64,000 nucleotides of DNA from NCBI GenBank assembly GCA_963521065.1, contig CAUQTI010000006.1, forward strand, positions 62,001 to 126,000, written 5' to 3'. The number at the start of each line of letters is the position of its first letter. Position 1 is the first letter of the stretch. The position numbers were made by a program, and so were the translations under genes. Shown in pieces: positions 1 through 9,447 of this stretch. The DNA is from IOR16 sp963521065 (GTDB taxonomy: Bacteria > Bacillota > Clostridia > Peptostreptococcales > Anaerovoracaceae). The notes under the pieces were generated by a model. The model saw nothing but the letters and a program-made list of their open reading frames with translations, was not told the DNA's origin and made no database searches.

Positions 1-35
1 AATATGTAACTTAAAGTAAAGGAATGGTGAAAAAA

Positions 36-488
36 TTGGCATTTTTAAGTACTTTGAATATTAATGGTTCTGCTCTGACCGCCCAACGTCTTCGTTTGAG
101 CATTATTTCTGAAAATTTGACAAACAGGGAAACGACAAGAACTGAGGCAGGGGGACCTTATCGGAGAAAGACGGTGGCTTTTGAAGCCATTGAGCAGGGA
201 GATTTCAAATCATTGATGAATCGCGCATTAGGCAAGCAGCCTGCAACAGGAGCGGGGAATGGCGGCGTTCGTGTCAGCGAAATCATTGAAGATCAATCAC
301 CGTTTAAGACCGTTTACGATCCATCACATCCTGATGCCGATGAAATGGGATATGTTAATCTTCCAAATGTAAATATATTACAAGAAACGGTAGATGCAAT
401 GAGTGCGTCTCGATCCTATGAAGCAAATGTTACAGCGATTAATGCCGTGAAGCTGATGGCATCTAAAGCTTTAGAGGTCGGGAAATAG
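36..488 (+). CDS. flgC: Flagellar basal-body rod protein FlgC
   Basis: FlgC is a proximal rod subunit exported through the flagellar secretion gate. The N-terminus reads AFLSTLNINGSALTAQRLR, the usual FlgC rod signature, and the C-terminal helix (VDAMSASRSYEANVTAINA) is the matching FlgC ending; 150 residues is normal. I chose TTG at 36 because the family starts with M-x-F just before SLN and because AAAGGAATGG at 18-27 then lies upstream; an in-frame ATG at 24 would sit on top of that site. It is the first gene visible of the flagellar operon. Its usual upstream neighbour flgB is not seen in the 35 bases before it, and a flgB gene lies 37 kb away. Confidence 0.93.
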   Translation: MAFLSTLNINGSALTAQRLRLSIISENLTNRETTRTEAGGPYRRKTVAFEAIEQGDFKSLMNRALGKQPATGAGNGGVRVSEIIEDQSPFKTVYDPSHPDADEMGYVNLPNVNILQETVDAMSASRSYEANVTAINAVKLMASKALEVGK

Positions 489-530
489 ACATAGTAATTG
501 AATATTTAAGTGACTAGATGGAGGGAAAGA

Positions 531-833
531 ATGTTTATTACACCTATGCAGCCGTTAAGTGGAATCAATTCCATTTCAGAAGCGGAGGTACAGAAAGGCG
601 AAAGCGCTTCTGCTGCCCCGTTTAAAGCATTGTTTGACAATGCGATTAATAATGTGAAAGAAACGGAAGGCCAGACTGCGAAAGATACAGAAGCGTTGGC
701 ACTCGGAGACATAGATGACCTGCATACCTTGGGGATTAATTCGACGAAAGCATATCTTTCTGTGCGTTTGTTGGTAGAAATGCGCAACAAAGCACTGGAT
801 GCTTATTCAGAATTAATGCGTATTAACTTATAA
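531..833 (+). CDS. fliE: Flagellar hook-basal body protein FliE
   Basis: FliE joins the MS ring to the rod. The 100-residue product has the family's conserved C-terminal half, including AYLSVRLLVEMRNKALDAYS and the final EL-MR-INL segment. The start is ATG 531, preceded by GGAGGG at 520-525; an in-frame GTG at 510 has no site. It lies between flgC and fliF, the standard order. Confidence 0.93.
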   Translation: MFITPMQPLSGINSISEAEVQKGESASAAPFKALFDNAINNVKETEGQTAKDTEALALGDIDDLHTLGINSTKAYLSVRLLVEMRNKALDAYSELMRINL

Positions 834-861
834 AATCTAGAGAACGAATGAGGAATGGCTT

Positions 862-2439
862 TTGCGTGAGAAATTTGATAAAGTAATAGACCAAATAAAA
901 GAAATCAATAGTAAATTAAGTAACAGAAACCGCTATATTATTATAGGGGGTGTTGTTGCGGTTTTCCTGTTTGCAATTATTTGTGCTGTGTTGTTAAACT
1001 CAAAACCATATGACACTATGTTTACGGGAGTAAATCAGCAGGAAGCATCGGAAATCGTGAGCGCTCTACAGGATTTAAGTGTAACAGCGAAGTACGATAA
1101 TGAAGGCAATGTTTCTGTACCGAAGAATCAAGTCGATGAATTGCGGGCGAAGCTGGTTATGCAGGGATATCCGAAAAGCGGATTAACCTATAATACGTTT
1201 TCCTCCAATGTGGATATGATGGCGACTGATTTTGAGAAGAATACGTATAAAATTTATGAGCTTCAGGACCGTTTGGCCTCGACGATTCGCCTATTTGACG
1301 GTGTGAGTGATGCAGTAGTTACAATTGCAGTCGGGCAAGATCAAAAATATGTTCTGGAGAAGGAAAAGGTAGAGCCGAGTGCAAGCGTAGTTGTCATAAC
1401 GCAAGGAAATACCTTAGACAATGATCAGGTACAAGGAATACAGAGATTAGTAGCGAGAAGTATTCCGAGTATGAAGCCGGAACAGGTACTCATTACAGAT
1501 AATACGGGAAGAGATTTGACCTCGATGGATGATCTCTCTCAGACGGGTTCCTCTAAATTGCGGCTGGCGCTTGAGCACGATATGGAAAATACGATACAGA
1601 GTAAGGTTTTGCATTTACTAACCCCTATTTTTGGGAAAGATTCTGTTCGGGTTACTGCAAAATGCACCATGGATGTAGATAAAAAAATTAAAGAAATTAT
1701 AACTTATCTTCCAAGCACAGACGACCAAAAGGGAATTATTTCGAAAGAAGATAATAATATCGAAATCATAGGAGAAGGTACTGCCTCTGCCGGTGTTGTT
1801 GGAACGGACAGCAATGCGCAGGTTCCGGTTTATCCTAATATCACAACAGATGGAAATGAAATCTATTATAAGGATGACAAATCCTTCGATTATCTGGTAA
1901 GTAAAGTGAAAGAGCAGATTCAAAGCGATTCAGGTGCTGTGGCAGATTTGGCGGTATCAGTTGTGATTAACGGAAAACAATTGAGTAAGGCAGAGTTAGC
2001 TGAAATAAAAAGGCTGGTTGCGATTACAGCAGGTATTGATACAGAGAATGCGGATGAGAAGGTTGCTGTCTTTAAGGCAAGCTTTACCGAGGATACGGTG
2101 CCTACAGGCGGCCTGCTTAGCACTTTAGGCAAAAGCAAGGCGGTACCAATTGCAATCGGAATTTTGGTGTTCCTTTTAATTGCGGCACTGATTGTATTCT
2201 TTGTTGTGCGGCGCATAAAAGCAAAAAAAGAAATCGAAGCAAACTTACTTGCTGTTGCTGAAAACGATGGAGATGAGCGTACAACAAGCATAGAAGAATT
2301 GATTAAATTGGATGAATTAAAGCAATCCAGAGAACAAGAATTAAAAGATGAAATTCGTGAATTCGCTGAGAAGAATCCAGAAATATCAGCGCAGCTTATT
2401 AAAACTTGGCTAAAGGGAGGCGAAGGAAATGCCGACTGA
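862..2439 (+). CDS. fliF: Flagellar MS-ring protein FliF
   Basis: FliF forms the membrane ring that houses the export gate and carries the rotor. The 525-residue product has a first transmembrane segment at about residues 25-45, a YscJ/FliF secretin-like ring region (YDTMFTGVNQQEASEIV onward), and a second transmembrane segment at about 427-449. A charged cytoplasmic tail of about 75 residues follows and should bind FliG. Translation starts at TTG 862 with AGGAATGG just upstream; no in-frame ATG fits. The end overlaps fliG by 11 bases, implying translational coupling. Confidence 0.96.
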   Translation: MREKFDKVIDQIKEINSKLSNRNRYIIIGGVVAVFLFAIICAVLLNSKPYDTMFTGVNQQEASEIVSALQDLSVTAKYDNEGNVSVPKNQVDELRAKLVMQGYPKSGLTYNTFSSNVDMMATDFEKNTYKIYELQDRLASTIRLFDGVSDAVVTIAVGQDQKYVLEKEKVEPSASVVVITQGNTLDNDQVQGIQRLVARSIPSMKPEQVLITDNTGRDLTSMDDLSQTGSSKLRLALEHDMENTIQSKVLHLLTPIFGKDSVRVTAKCTMDVDKKIKEIITYLPSTDDQKGIISKEDNNIEIIGEGTASAGVVGTDSNAQVPVYPNITTDGNEIYYKDDKSFDYLVSKVKEQIQSDSGAVADLAVSVVINGKQLSKAELAEIKRLVAITAGIDTENADEKVAVFKASFTEDTVPTGGLLSTLGKSKAVPIAIGILVFLLIAALIVFFVVRRIKAKKEIEANLLAVAENDGDERTTSIEELIKLDELKQSREQELKDEIREFAEKNPEISAQLIKTWLKGGEGNAD

Positions 2440-3433
2440 ATTGACGCCCGGGCAGAAAGCGGCTGCCGTAATCATCGCTTTGGGAGCGGATAAAGCATCC
2501 AAAATTTATAAACACTTAAGTGAAGATGAGTTGGAGCTCTTGACGGTTGAGGTTGCGAGGCTACGTAACTTATCTTCGGAGCAGACAGAGAGTGCCTTAG
2601 ATGATTTTTATAAATTATGTTTGACGCAAAAGGTTATAACGGATGGCGGACTGGAGTATGCCAGATCGGTATTGGAAAGAGCCTTTGGACCGCAAACTGC
2701 AAATTTTTTGCTCGAAAGAGTGACAAAAACGTTAAAGGTTCGTTCTTTTGAATTTATCCGAAAAACAGACAGCAAAAATTTAATAGCCATTATTCAGCAT
2801 GAGCGCCCGCAGACGATTGCACTGATCCTATCCTATGCAAGATCAGATCAAGCGGCCGATGTAATCGCTGAACTTCCGAAACGTAAGAGATTAAAAGTGG
2901 TTGAATGCATTGCTAACATGGATAGCGCTTCACCGGATAACATCAAGCTTGTGGAAAGCGTAATGGAGAAGAAATTTGCTTCTGTTCTTTCGACTGACTT
3001 TGCACAGATTGGCGGCGTGGATTACATTGCGGATGTAATGAATCACATGGATCGCGGAAATGAAAAATACATCTTCGACGAGTTGGGTAAGAAAGATGCG
3101 AAGCTGGCGGATGAAATCCGGAAGAAGATGTTTGTATTTGAAGATATTGTGGTATTGGATAGTATGGCGATTCAGAAATGCTTGCATGAGGTTGATTCTC
3201 ACGATTTGGTTTACGCGCTCAAAGGTGCGACAAAAGAAGTTTCCGATGTTATATTTGCAAATATGTCCTCGCGTATGGCAGAAACCGTACGGTCCGATTT
3301 GGAGTATACATATAATGTAAGAGTTCGTGATGTAGAAGAGGCGCAGCAGCGTATTGTGGCTGTTGTCCGGAGACTGGAAGAAGAAGGCGAGATCGTTGTT
3401 TCAAAAGGAGGAAAGGACGAAATCATTGCTTGA
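2429..3433 (+). CDS. fliG: Flagellar motor switch protein FliG
   Basis: FliG is the rotor protein that meets the MotA stator and transmits torque. The 334 residues match the three-domain family: an N-terminal FliF-binding domain (TPGQKAAAVIIALG), a middle domain with the EHPQ-type motif, here HERPQ at about 124-128, and a C-terminal torque domain ending in the charged helix RDVEEAQQRIVAVVRRLEEE. The start overlaps the fliF end by 11 bases and GGGAGGCG precedes it. Confidence 0.96.
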   Translation: MPTELTPGQKAAAVIIALGADKASKIYKHLSEDELELLTVEVARLRNLSSEQTESALDDFYKLCLTQKVITDGGLEYARSVLERAFGPQTANFLLERVTKTLKVRSFEFIRKTDSKNLIAIIQHERPQTIALILSYARSDQAADVIAELPKRKRLKVVECIANMDSASPDNIKLVESVMEKKFASVLSTDFAQIGGVDYIADVMNHMDRGNEKYIFDELGKKDAKLADEIRKKMFVFEDIVVLDSMAIQKCLHEVDSHDLVYALKGATKEVSDVIFANMSSRMAETVRSDLEYTYNVRVRDVEEAQQRIVAVVRRLEEEGEIVVSKGGKDEIIA

Positions 3434-3536
3434 TTTTAGAATGTAAGTGGCAACGAGGGGGGTGTGAGCGCTGAAAGTCGATAAGTATGAATTCTTTCAG
3501 TATTTTGAAAACGACGAAGAGAAGGGGAACACACGG

Positions 3537-4328
3537 ATGGAAAAGGAAGCGTCTGAGGTTTTTGATCCCGCTGGAGAACAAGTTGACGAAAATACTTTAA
3601 AAATTAATGAAGCAAAAGCGAATGAAACGACAGGTAGTGTAGATGAGAAATCAGATATGGATGCCTGGCTGGAAGAGACACGGCAAGATGTCCCTCAGGA
3701 GATCATAGAGCAGGCGAGAAGAGACGCTGATGAAATAATGAGGAAAGCTGCGATTGACGCAAGCGAGGTTATGAATGCAGGTCGGCAGAGAGCACTGGAA
3801 TTGCAAGAAGAAGCAAGATCAGAGGGGTATCAGGCCGGTTATGATGCTGGAAAAGAGGAAGCGCTCCAGTGTGCGCAGGAAGAATGCAAAGCCGAGTTGA
3901 GTCAAAAATATTTTGATCTGCTGGAAAGTGTGCGTGCAGCAGCCTTGCAAATTGACGAAAAGAAGAAAGAAATGCAGCAGCAGTATCTGGAACAGATGAA
4001 GGAAATGGTATTGGCTGTCGCGGAAAAAGTGATAAATGTTAGCTTGAAATCGAGCGCGGAAGTAATTGAACGTATGATTTTGTATGCACTTGAAACGAGC
4101 GGTTCTTACCAGTGGGCAAAGGTGCGGATTTCTGCAGAAGATGCAAGAAGGATGCAAGAAGGCGGCATAAATTTAGATGAGGCTTTAAAACACGTTGCAG
4201 ACCGAGTCAAAATTGTCATAATTGAGGATGCACCTTCCGGAACCTGTTATGTGGAGTTCCCTGACCAGATTATAGATATCAGTGCACAGTCCCAGCTTCA
4301 AAATATTAAAGCACTGACTGAGATGTAG
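3537..4328 (+). CDS. fliH: Flagellar export ATPase regulator FliH
   Basis: FliH is the peripheral stalk that holds the FliI ATPase at the export gate. The product has a long Glu/Arg/Ala-rich coiled coil at about residues 55-160, with the glycine-repeat patch EGYQAGYDAGKEE, then the globular FliH/V-ATPase-E-like domain ending ISAQSQLQNIKALTEM. I list ATG 3537, which has AAGGGG upstream. The same frame stays open back to a CTG at 3471 with a stronger site (GAGGGGGGTG, 3455-3464), which would add 22 residues (285 in all). The gene sits between fliG and fliI as usual. Confidence 0.88.
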   Translation: MEKEASEVFDPAGEQVDENTLKINEAKANETTGSVDEKSDMDAWLEETRQDVPQEIIEQARRDADEIMRKAAIDASEVMNAGRQRALELQEEARSEGYQAGYDAGKEEALQCAQEECKAELSQKYFDLLESVRAAALQIDEKKKEMQQQYLEQMKEMVLAVAEKVINVSLKSSAEVIERMILYALETSGSYQWAKVRISAEDARRMQEGGINLDEALKHVADRVKIVIIEDAPSGTCYVEFPDQIIDISAQSQLQNIKALTEM

Positions 4329-4346
4329 AAATTAGGAGGTCTAACC

Positions 4347-5648
4347 TTGTTTTTTCAGGAAATAACCGACTTAATAAAGAAATCGGAAACAATCAGCCGG
4401 ATTGGTAAAATTGAAAATGTGATAGGTATGACGATTGAAGCCTCAGGAAGTAAGGCTGGAGTCGGAGATATCTGCATGATTAGTGATGGCGGCAAACGCG
4501 AGGTTATGGCTGAGGTGGTAGGATTTAAGGATGAAAAAATTTTACTGATGCCCTATGCGGAATTGAGCGGCATTGCGGTAGGAAATTACGTGAAAAATAC
4601 ATATCGAAAATTACAGATACCTGTGGGAGATTTTTTACAAGGGCGGGTAATCGATGCCTTGGCAAATCCGATTGATGGCTTGGAAAGTTTTCCGAAAGGA
4701 GAAAAATATACCGTTGTAAATAAGTATATTAACCCCTTGTCACGTCCGCCGATTTCACAGCGATTGGATTTTGGATTGAAAGCAATTGACGGTCTTAATA
4801 CAATAGGAAAAGGGCAGCGAATTGGTATTTTTGCAGGAAGTGGTGTTGGAAAGAGCACCTTGATGGGAATGATTGCAAGGAATGGAAAAGCAGATATTAA
4901 CGTCATTGCTCTGGTAGGTGAAAGAGGCAGAGAGGTTCGAGAATTTATCCAAAAAGATTTAGGAGACGAAGGACTGAAACGCTCAATTGTCATTGTAGCA
5001 ACTTCAGACCAACCGGCTATGCTTCGCATGAAATGCCCAATGGTGGCGACTACGATTGCCGAATACTTTAAAAATCAGGGCAAAGATGTATTGCTGATGA
5101 TGGATTCACTCACTCGATTTGCGATGGCACATCGAGAAGTGGGGCTTGCAGTTGGAGAACCACCGGTTGCAAGAGGATACACCCCTTCTATTTACAGTGA
5201 ATTGCCAAAGCTCCTGGAACGAAGCGGCAACTTCAACGAAGGCTCTATTACAGGAATTTATACTGTTTTGGTGGAGGGCGATGATACAAATGAGCCGATT
5301 TCGGATACGGTGCGGGGCATTGTAGATGGACATATTGTCCTTTCAAGGAAACTGGCACATAAGAATCATTTTCCGGCAATTGATGTCAACAGCAGTATTT
5401 CAAGACTTATGGACTCAATCGTGTCAGAGGAACATAAGAAAACAGCGTCCTCAATACGTGATATTATGAGCACCTATCAGCAGAATGAAGATATGATTGC
5501 AATTGGTGCATATAAGGCAGGGAATAACCCGAAGTTAGATAATGCAGTTTCTAAAATAGATTCCATTAATCGCTTCTTAAAACAGGAAATTAACGCTTCG
5601 ATTCAGTATGATGAAATTATACATCAGATGGAAGCCATTGTCGGATAA
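4347..5648 (+). CDS. fliI: Flagellum-specific ATPase FliI
   Basis: FliI is the F1-like ATPase that unfolds and feeds substrates to the flagellar type III gate. In 433 residues it shows Walker A GSGVGKST at about 165-172, the GERGREVREF segment, and a Walker B region LLMMDSLTRFAMAHREVG at about 249-266. Translation starts at TTG 4347, seven bases after AGGAGGT. It is followed by fliJ, its coiled-coil partner. Confidence 0.97.
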   Translation: MFFQEITDLIKKSETISRIGKIENVIGMTIEASGSKAGVGDICMISDGGKREVMAEVVGFKDEKILLMPYAELSGIAVGNYVKNTYRKLQIPVGDFLQGRVIDALANPIDGLESFPKGEKYTVVNKYINPLSRPPISQRLDFGLKAIDGLNTIGKGQRIGIFAGSGVGKSTLMGMIARNGKADINVIALVGERGREVREFIQKDLGDEGLKRSIVIVATSDQPAMLRMKCPMVATTIAEYFKNQGKDVLLMMDSLTRFAMAHREVGLAVGEPPVARGYTPSIYSELPKLLERSGNFNEGSITGIYTVLVEGDDTNEPISDTVRGIVDGHIVLSRKLAHKNHFPAIDVNSSISRLMDSIVSEEHKKTASSIRDIMSTYQQNEDMIAIGAYKAGNNPKLDNAVSKIDSINRFLKQEINASIQYDEIIHQMEAIVG

Positions 5649-5675
5649 TGCGAAGGGCAGGATGGATAAGAAGCA

Positions 5676-6122
5676 ATGAAGAAATTTCAATTTTCGTTAG
5701 AAAATGTAAAAAAATATAAAGAGCAGATTTTAGATAGCTTGAAGATGGAGCATGCTGTGCTTCTAGAACAGGTAAGGCATCAAGAAAATATCATCAGAGA
5801 ATTGGAAAAGCAATACCATGCTTATAATGCCGAGTTGATAGAGAAAAATTCTAAGGGGATTACAACTTTAGAATTGTGCCAATACAAACAATATCTTAGA
5901 ATTATGCAGCATAAGATAAAAGAACAGTTCTCTTTATTGGAACAACTGAAAAATGAAGAGCAAAAGAAAAAAGAGCAGGTTGTAGAAGTAAAAACAGAAA
6001 CTGCTTCTTTTGAGAAATTAAAAGAAAAGCGATGGATTGAGTATCGAAAACTGGAACAGAAAGAAGAAGAGCTTTTAATTGACGAAATGATATCAAATAA
6101 GATGCATCGCGAAAAAGCGTAG
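5676..6122 (+). CDS. fliJ: Flagellar export chaperone FliJ
   Basis: FliJ is the central-stalk-like coiled coil inside the FliI ring. The 148-residue product is almost wholly charged alpha-helix rich in Lys, Glu and Gln, starts with the typical MKKFQFSLENVKKYKE, and lies directly after fliI. Sequence conservation in this family is low, so the call rests on length, composition, the N-terminal signature and position. Confidence 0.9.
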   Translation: MKKFQFSLENVKKYKEQILDSLKMEHAVLLEQVRHQENIIRELEKQYHAYNAELIEKNSKGITTLELCQYKQYLRIMQHKIKEQFSLLEQLKNEEQKKKEQVVEVKTETASFEKLKEKRWIEYRKLEQKEEELLIDEMISNKMHREKA

Positions 6123-6190
6123 ATTATTCATTTGGAGGATTTTTCTTTCAAATAAATAATAGATGAATGATACAGAAAGGAGGTGAAAAG

Positions 6191-7399
6191 ATGTACACAG
6201 GAGCAAATTATTCGATTCAAGGCAACGCATTTGCGGCGAAGGGAAAGACAGATGTAAAAAACAGCAGCAGAGAAAAGAATTCTAAATTTGAAGACTCTTT
6301 GATGGCTGCTTTGCAGGAAAGCACTTTTTCAAAACAAAGCCCATCTGACATAAAAAAAGAACGCGTAGTTACTTCGAAGGAAGAGCCGGTAAAGCAAGAG
6401 AAAGAGTCCTCGCTAGAGAACGATTTGGACAGTACACAGGCAGCAAAGGCTTTGTTTTTGCTAAACCCAGAGCTCGGATCCGTATTTAATGCAGAAAATG
6501 GAAGAGAAATCTCAATGTTGACGGCCGCAATCGGCGATGTAAACCTGGAGTCAACAGGGAGCGTTTCTGAGGCAGCAGCTTCTTCCTTAAACCAAGCGGC
6601 AAACGTACCTGAGAATACAAACGTTCTTCAAGCGGCTGTTGGCGAAACTGTAGTTTTGCCAGAAAATAAAAAAGCATTTACGGAAATGAAAGAAACAGTG
6701 AAAACGGGAGAAACTGAGAAAGCTGCAAAAGCAGACAACCTGTTTGCTCGTCCGGCTGAAACAGAGAAAACTGGCGTAGTCGCCGAAAAATCTAAGCTTG
6801 GCGATATGGCGCAAACCGGACAAAAAGAAAATCAGAAATCGATTTCTTCGTCACAAAACACTGAGAAACAAGAAACTCCGCCTGAAATTTTAACTGCATC
6901 AAATCCATTTAAGGGAGAAGCACTGGATTTTTCGAAGGTTAATATAAAAGTTGGCGAAAATACAGAAAATGCGGATCCGCAAATTTTAGGAAAAGAGGTC
7001 GCTGAGTCAATACTGCACCATGCTTCGGAAGGAAAAAATATATTTGAAGTGCAATTGAATCCGGAAGAGCTTGGGAAGATACAGATTAAATTGACCTTTG
7101 AATCAGGGAAAGCATCCGTTCTTCTGAGCTGCTCGAATGCAAAAACACAGGAAATTTTGATGAGTCAATCAGAAAACATTCGTCATATTATTGAACAGCA
7201 AACAGGTTCTGAAACCATTGTGACGGTAAAAGAAGAAGCGTATACGAAGCAGCAGGACTTTGACGGAAGAGGACAGAATCGCCGTGAAGAGGAACAGAAA
7301 CAGCAGATGCAAAGAGAAGATAGCGTAAATGCAGAAGAATTTGTAAAGCAGTTAAAATTAGGATTGACAGGAAAGGAGGAATCGTATGCCTTCAACTAA
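6191..7399 (+). CDS. fliK: Flagellar hook-length control protein FliK
   Basis: FliK measures hook length and triggers the export switch in FlhB. The 402-residue product has a long, low-complexity Lys/Glu/Thr-rich region up to about residue 250. The conserved C-terminal Flg_hook domain follows, with LNPEELGKIQIKLTFESGKA and the downstream ILMSQSENIRHIIEQQT. I chose ATG 6191 because AAAGGAGGTG at 6176-6185 precedes it; an upstream ATG at 6167 has no comparable site. Its end overlaps flgD by 14 bases. Confidence 0.92.
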   Translation: MYTGANYSIQGNAFAAKGKTDVKNSSREKNSKFEDSLMAALQESTFSKQSPSDIKKERVVTSKEEPVKQEKESSLENDLDSTQAAKALFLLNPELGSVFNAENGREISMLTAAIGDVNLESTGSVSEAAASSLNQAANVPENTNVLQAAVGETVVLPENKKAFTEMKETVKTGETEKAAKADNLFARPAETEKTGVVAEKSKLGDMAQTGQKENQKSISSSQNTEKQETPPEILTASNPFKGEALDFSKVNIKVGENTENADPQILGKEVAESILHHASEGKNIFEVQLNPEELGKIQIKLTFESGKASVLLSCSNAKTQEILMSQSENIRHIIEQQTGSETIVTVKEEAYTKQQDFDGRGQNRREEEQKQQMQREDSVNAEEFVKQLKLGLTGKEESYAFN

Positions 7400-7901
7400 C
7401 GCGTTGAGTGCTTTAGACAGCGCTTATACAAACAGAGTTTCATCTACGACATCAACCAGTAAAATGGGGACCTCTGAATTGGGATTTTCTGATTTTGTAA
7501 CATTGCTGGTAGCACAACTGAAAAATCAGGATATGATGAACCCGATGTCTGATACCGATTTCATTGCGCAAATGGCACAGTTTTCTGCCTTGCAGGCAAT
7601 GAACACACTTTCCGAGACAAATAACACGTCTTACGCAGCGTCCCTGGTTGGAAAGAAAGTGACAGCCGCTGCACTAGATAAAAACGGCGCTTTAGAAAAA
7701 ACAACAGGTACGGTAACGGGTGTCGGCCTATTTGACGGAACTCCCACAATTTACATTGGCGAAAAATCCTTTAAGCTGGAACAGATTATGGTTGTAGGTG
7801 AATTACCTGCTTCAGAAGAGACGCCTGGCGATGACGATGACAATGGCAGTGCTACAGACGGAAAGACAGAAGAAACTACAGATAAGGGTAACGAACAATG
7901 A
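7386..7901 (+). CDS. flgD: Hook-capping protein FlgD
   Basis: FlgD is the scaffold at the tip of the growing hook. The N-terminal region has the family motif NPMSDTDFIAQMAQFSALQ at about residues 55-75. At 171 residues it is a short FlgD: after a small beta-rich segment (TGTVTGVGLFDGTPTIYIG) it ends in an acidic tail of about 35 residues (DDDDNGSATDGKTEETTD). AAAGGAGGAAT precedes the ATG. It is coupled to fliK by overlap and to the next gene by a 4-base overlap. Confidence 0.93.
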   Translation: MPSTNALSALDSAYTNRVSSTTSTSKMGTSELGFSDFVTLLVAQLKNQDMMNPMSDTDFIAQMAQFSALQAMNTLSETNNTSYAASLVGKKVTAAALDKNGALEKTTGTVTGVGLFDGTPTIYIGEKSFKLEQIMVVGELPASEETPGDDDDNGSATDGKTEETTDKGNEQ

Positions 7902-8284
7902 ACGGAATCAATGAGCAGAACCGAATCCTGCAAACAGGGCAAAACAGCATTAAACTGAATCAGACATTACGTCAGAATGCAGGTGGCGCTAGTTTTGAAA
8001 CGCTGTTGAAAGAACAACTGAATAAGAATGCAGAGCTGCAGTTTTCAAAGCATGCAAAAGAACGTGTCAATGAGCGAGGCATTGAAATTACCGACCAGCT
8101 GCTCACCGATTTGAACCGTGCAGTTTCCAAGGCAAGGGATAAGGGCGCGAAAGATGTGGTAATCTTCGATGCAAAGAATGCGTTTATTGTAAATGTTCCT
8201 AACAACATGGTAATCACAACGATGGTGGGAACTGAATTAAAAGAGAATGTTTTTACAAATATTGACAGTGCCGTAATGATATAA
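7898..8284 (+). CDS. Flagellar operon protein of the TIGR02530 type
   Basis: This 128-residue protein belongs to the small family found between flgD and flgE in Firmicutes. The conserved core is FSKHAKERVNERGIEITDQ, followed by a beta-strand hairpin with VVIFDAKNAFIVNVPNN. Its exact role is not established; its fixed place suggests a part in hook assembly. The start overlaps the end of flgD by 4 bases. Confidence 0.85.
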   Translation: MNGINEQNRILQTGQNSIKLNQTLRQNAGGASFETLLKEQLNKNAELQFSKHAKERVNERGIEITDQLLTDLNRAVSKARDKGAKDVVIFDAKNAFIVNVPNNMVITTMVGTELKENVFTNIDSAVMI

Positions 8285-8355
8285 CTGGACCATTTTGGAG
8301 GTTATGGAATGAAATCTGATTGATTTGATTCCTTCGGCGAAAGAGAGGAGACAGA

Positions 8356-9390
8356 ATGGTTAGATCAATGTTTGCTGCCGTAGCTGGTCTGCGTGCGCAT
8401 CAGACAAAAATGGATGTAATAGGTAATAATATTGCAAATGTAAATACATATGGGTATAAGAAAGCAAGAGCTACCTTTAAAGATCAGTTTTATGCAACCC
8501 TGAAGGGTGCCAGTGATCCGGGGGAGCTTTACGGAGGTGGAAATCCGTCACAGATTGGATATGGATCCCAGATTGGTTCCATTGATGTGGCACATACCAC
8601 AGGAGGAATAGCGGCTACTGATATCGGTACAGATGTTATGATTTCAGGAAACGGGTATTTCCTTACCGGAGAATATAACAGCAAGGGATATGACGTTACC
8701 AGCAAAACAGATGGCAACAATTTAACGGCTTTGAACTTAACAAGAGTTGGTATTTTCTACTTTGACGGAAATGGCAGCTTGCTTGACGGAAACCGAAACC
8801 ATGTATACGGTTTTAAGAATTATGCAGAGATTGGGCAGGATCCAAACTATATCAAGACGGATGCAGGCGGCGGCACAGCGAAGAAAACCTTGGAGGCACT
8901 CCAAATTCCGCAGATTGTTATGAATGAAGATGGAAGTGCCAAATTGGATACAGACGGAAATTATACGCTTGTAGAATATGACGATACAACTGGTGAGCCT
9001 ACCAATTTAAGCGGAGATGAGTATGCTGCGGGCATGAAATTAAATTCAGTCAGCATAGGTGCAGATGGAACCGTCTCTGGAATGAATGATAAAAAACAGA
9101 TTGTATTTGTGGGCAAGATTGCAGTTGCAAATGTTCCAAACCCAAATGGGTTAGAGGCTACAAACAATTCTTATTTCAAAGCAAAAGCAAATACAGGAAT
9201 CATTACGGCGGAAATTCCGGGGGAAGGAGCTACCGGCGAGCTGGCATCAGGAAAGCTGGAAATGTCAAATGTAGATCTTTCACAAGAATTTACGGATATG
9301 ATTACAACCCAAAGAGGATTTCAGGCCAATACGCGAATCATTACCGTAACAGACCAAATGCTTGAGGAACTTGTTAATTTAAAGAGATAA
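8356..9390 (+). CDS. flgE: Flagellar hook protein FlgE
   Basis: FlgE polymerises into the hook, the universal joint between rod and filament. The N-terminus MVRSMFAAVAGLRAHQTK and C-terminus QEFTDMITTQRGFQANTRI are the paired D0 helices of the rod/hook family. At 344 residues it is at the short end, suggesting a reduced outer D2 region. GAGAGGAG precedes ATG 8356. The hairpin at 9401-9427 follows the gene. Confidence 0.95.
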   Translation: MVRSMFAAVAGLRAHQTKMDVIGNNIANVNTYGYKKARATFKDQFYATLKGASDPGELYGGGNPSQIGYGSQIGSIDVAHTTGGIAATDIGTDVMISGNGYFLTGEYNSKGYDVTSKTDGNNLTALNLTRVGIFYFDGNGSLLDGNRNHVYGFKNYAEIGQDPNYIKTDAGGGTAKKTLEALQIPQIVMNEDGSAKLDTDGNYTLVEYDDTTGEPTNLSGDEYAAGMKLNSVSIGADGTVSGMNDKKQIVFVGKIAVANVPNPNGLEATNNSYFKAKANTGIITAEIPGEGATGELASGKLEMSNVDLSQEFTDMITTQRGFQANTRIITVTDQMLEELVNLKR

Positions 9391-9400
9391 TTGGCTTCTT

Positions 9401-9427
9401 AAGACAGGGCGTTTTCTGCCCTGTCTT
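9401..9427 (+). terminator. Hairpin between flgE and flbD
   Basis: A perfect 10-bp stem (AAGACAGGGC / GCCCTGTCTT) closes a 7-base loop just after the flgE stop. Only a short, interrupted T stretch follows, so it is more likely a partial terminator or an mRNA-stabilising 3' structure for hook mRNA than a full stop. Confidence 0.55.
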
Positions 9428-9447
9428 CTAAAAGAAAGGATGACAAG

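Noticed and set aside
8297..8319. Tiny frame with strong SD before flgE (ATG 8308, four codons)
   Set aside because: Too short to be a gene and no repeat, hairpin or attenuator is associated; likely a chance start before the real flgE site.
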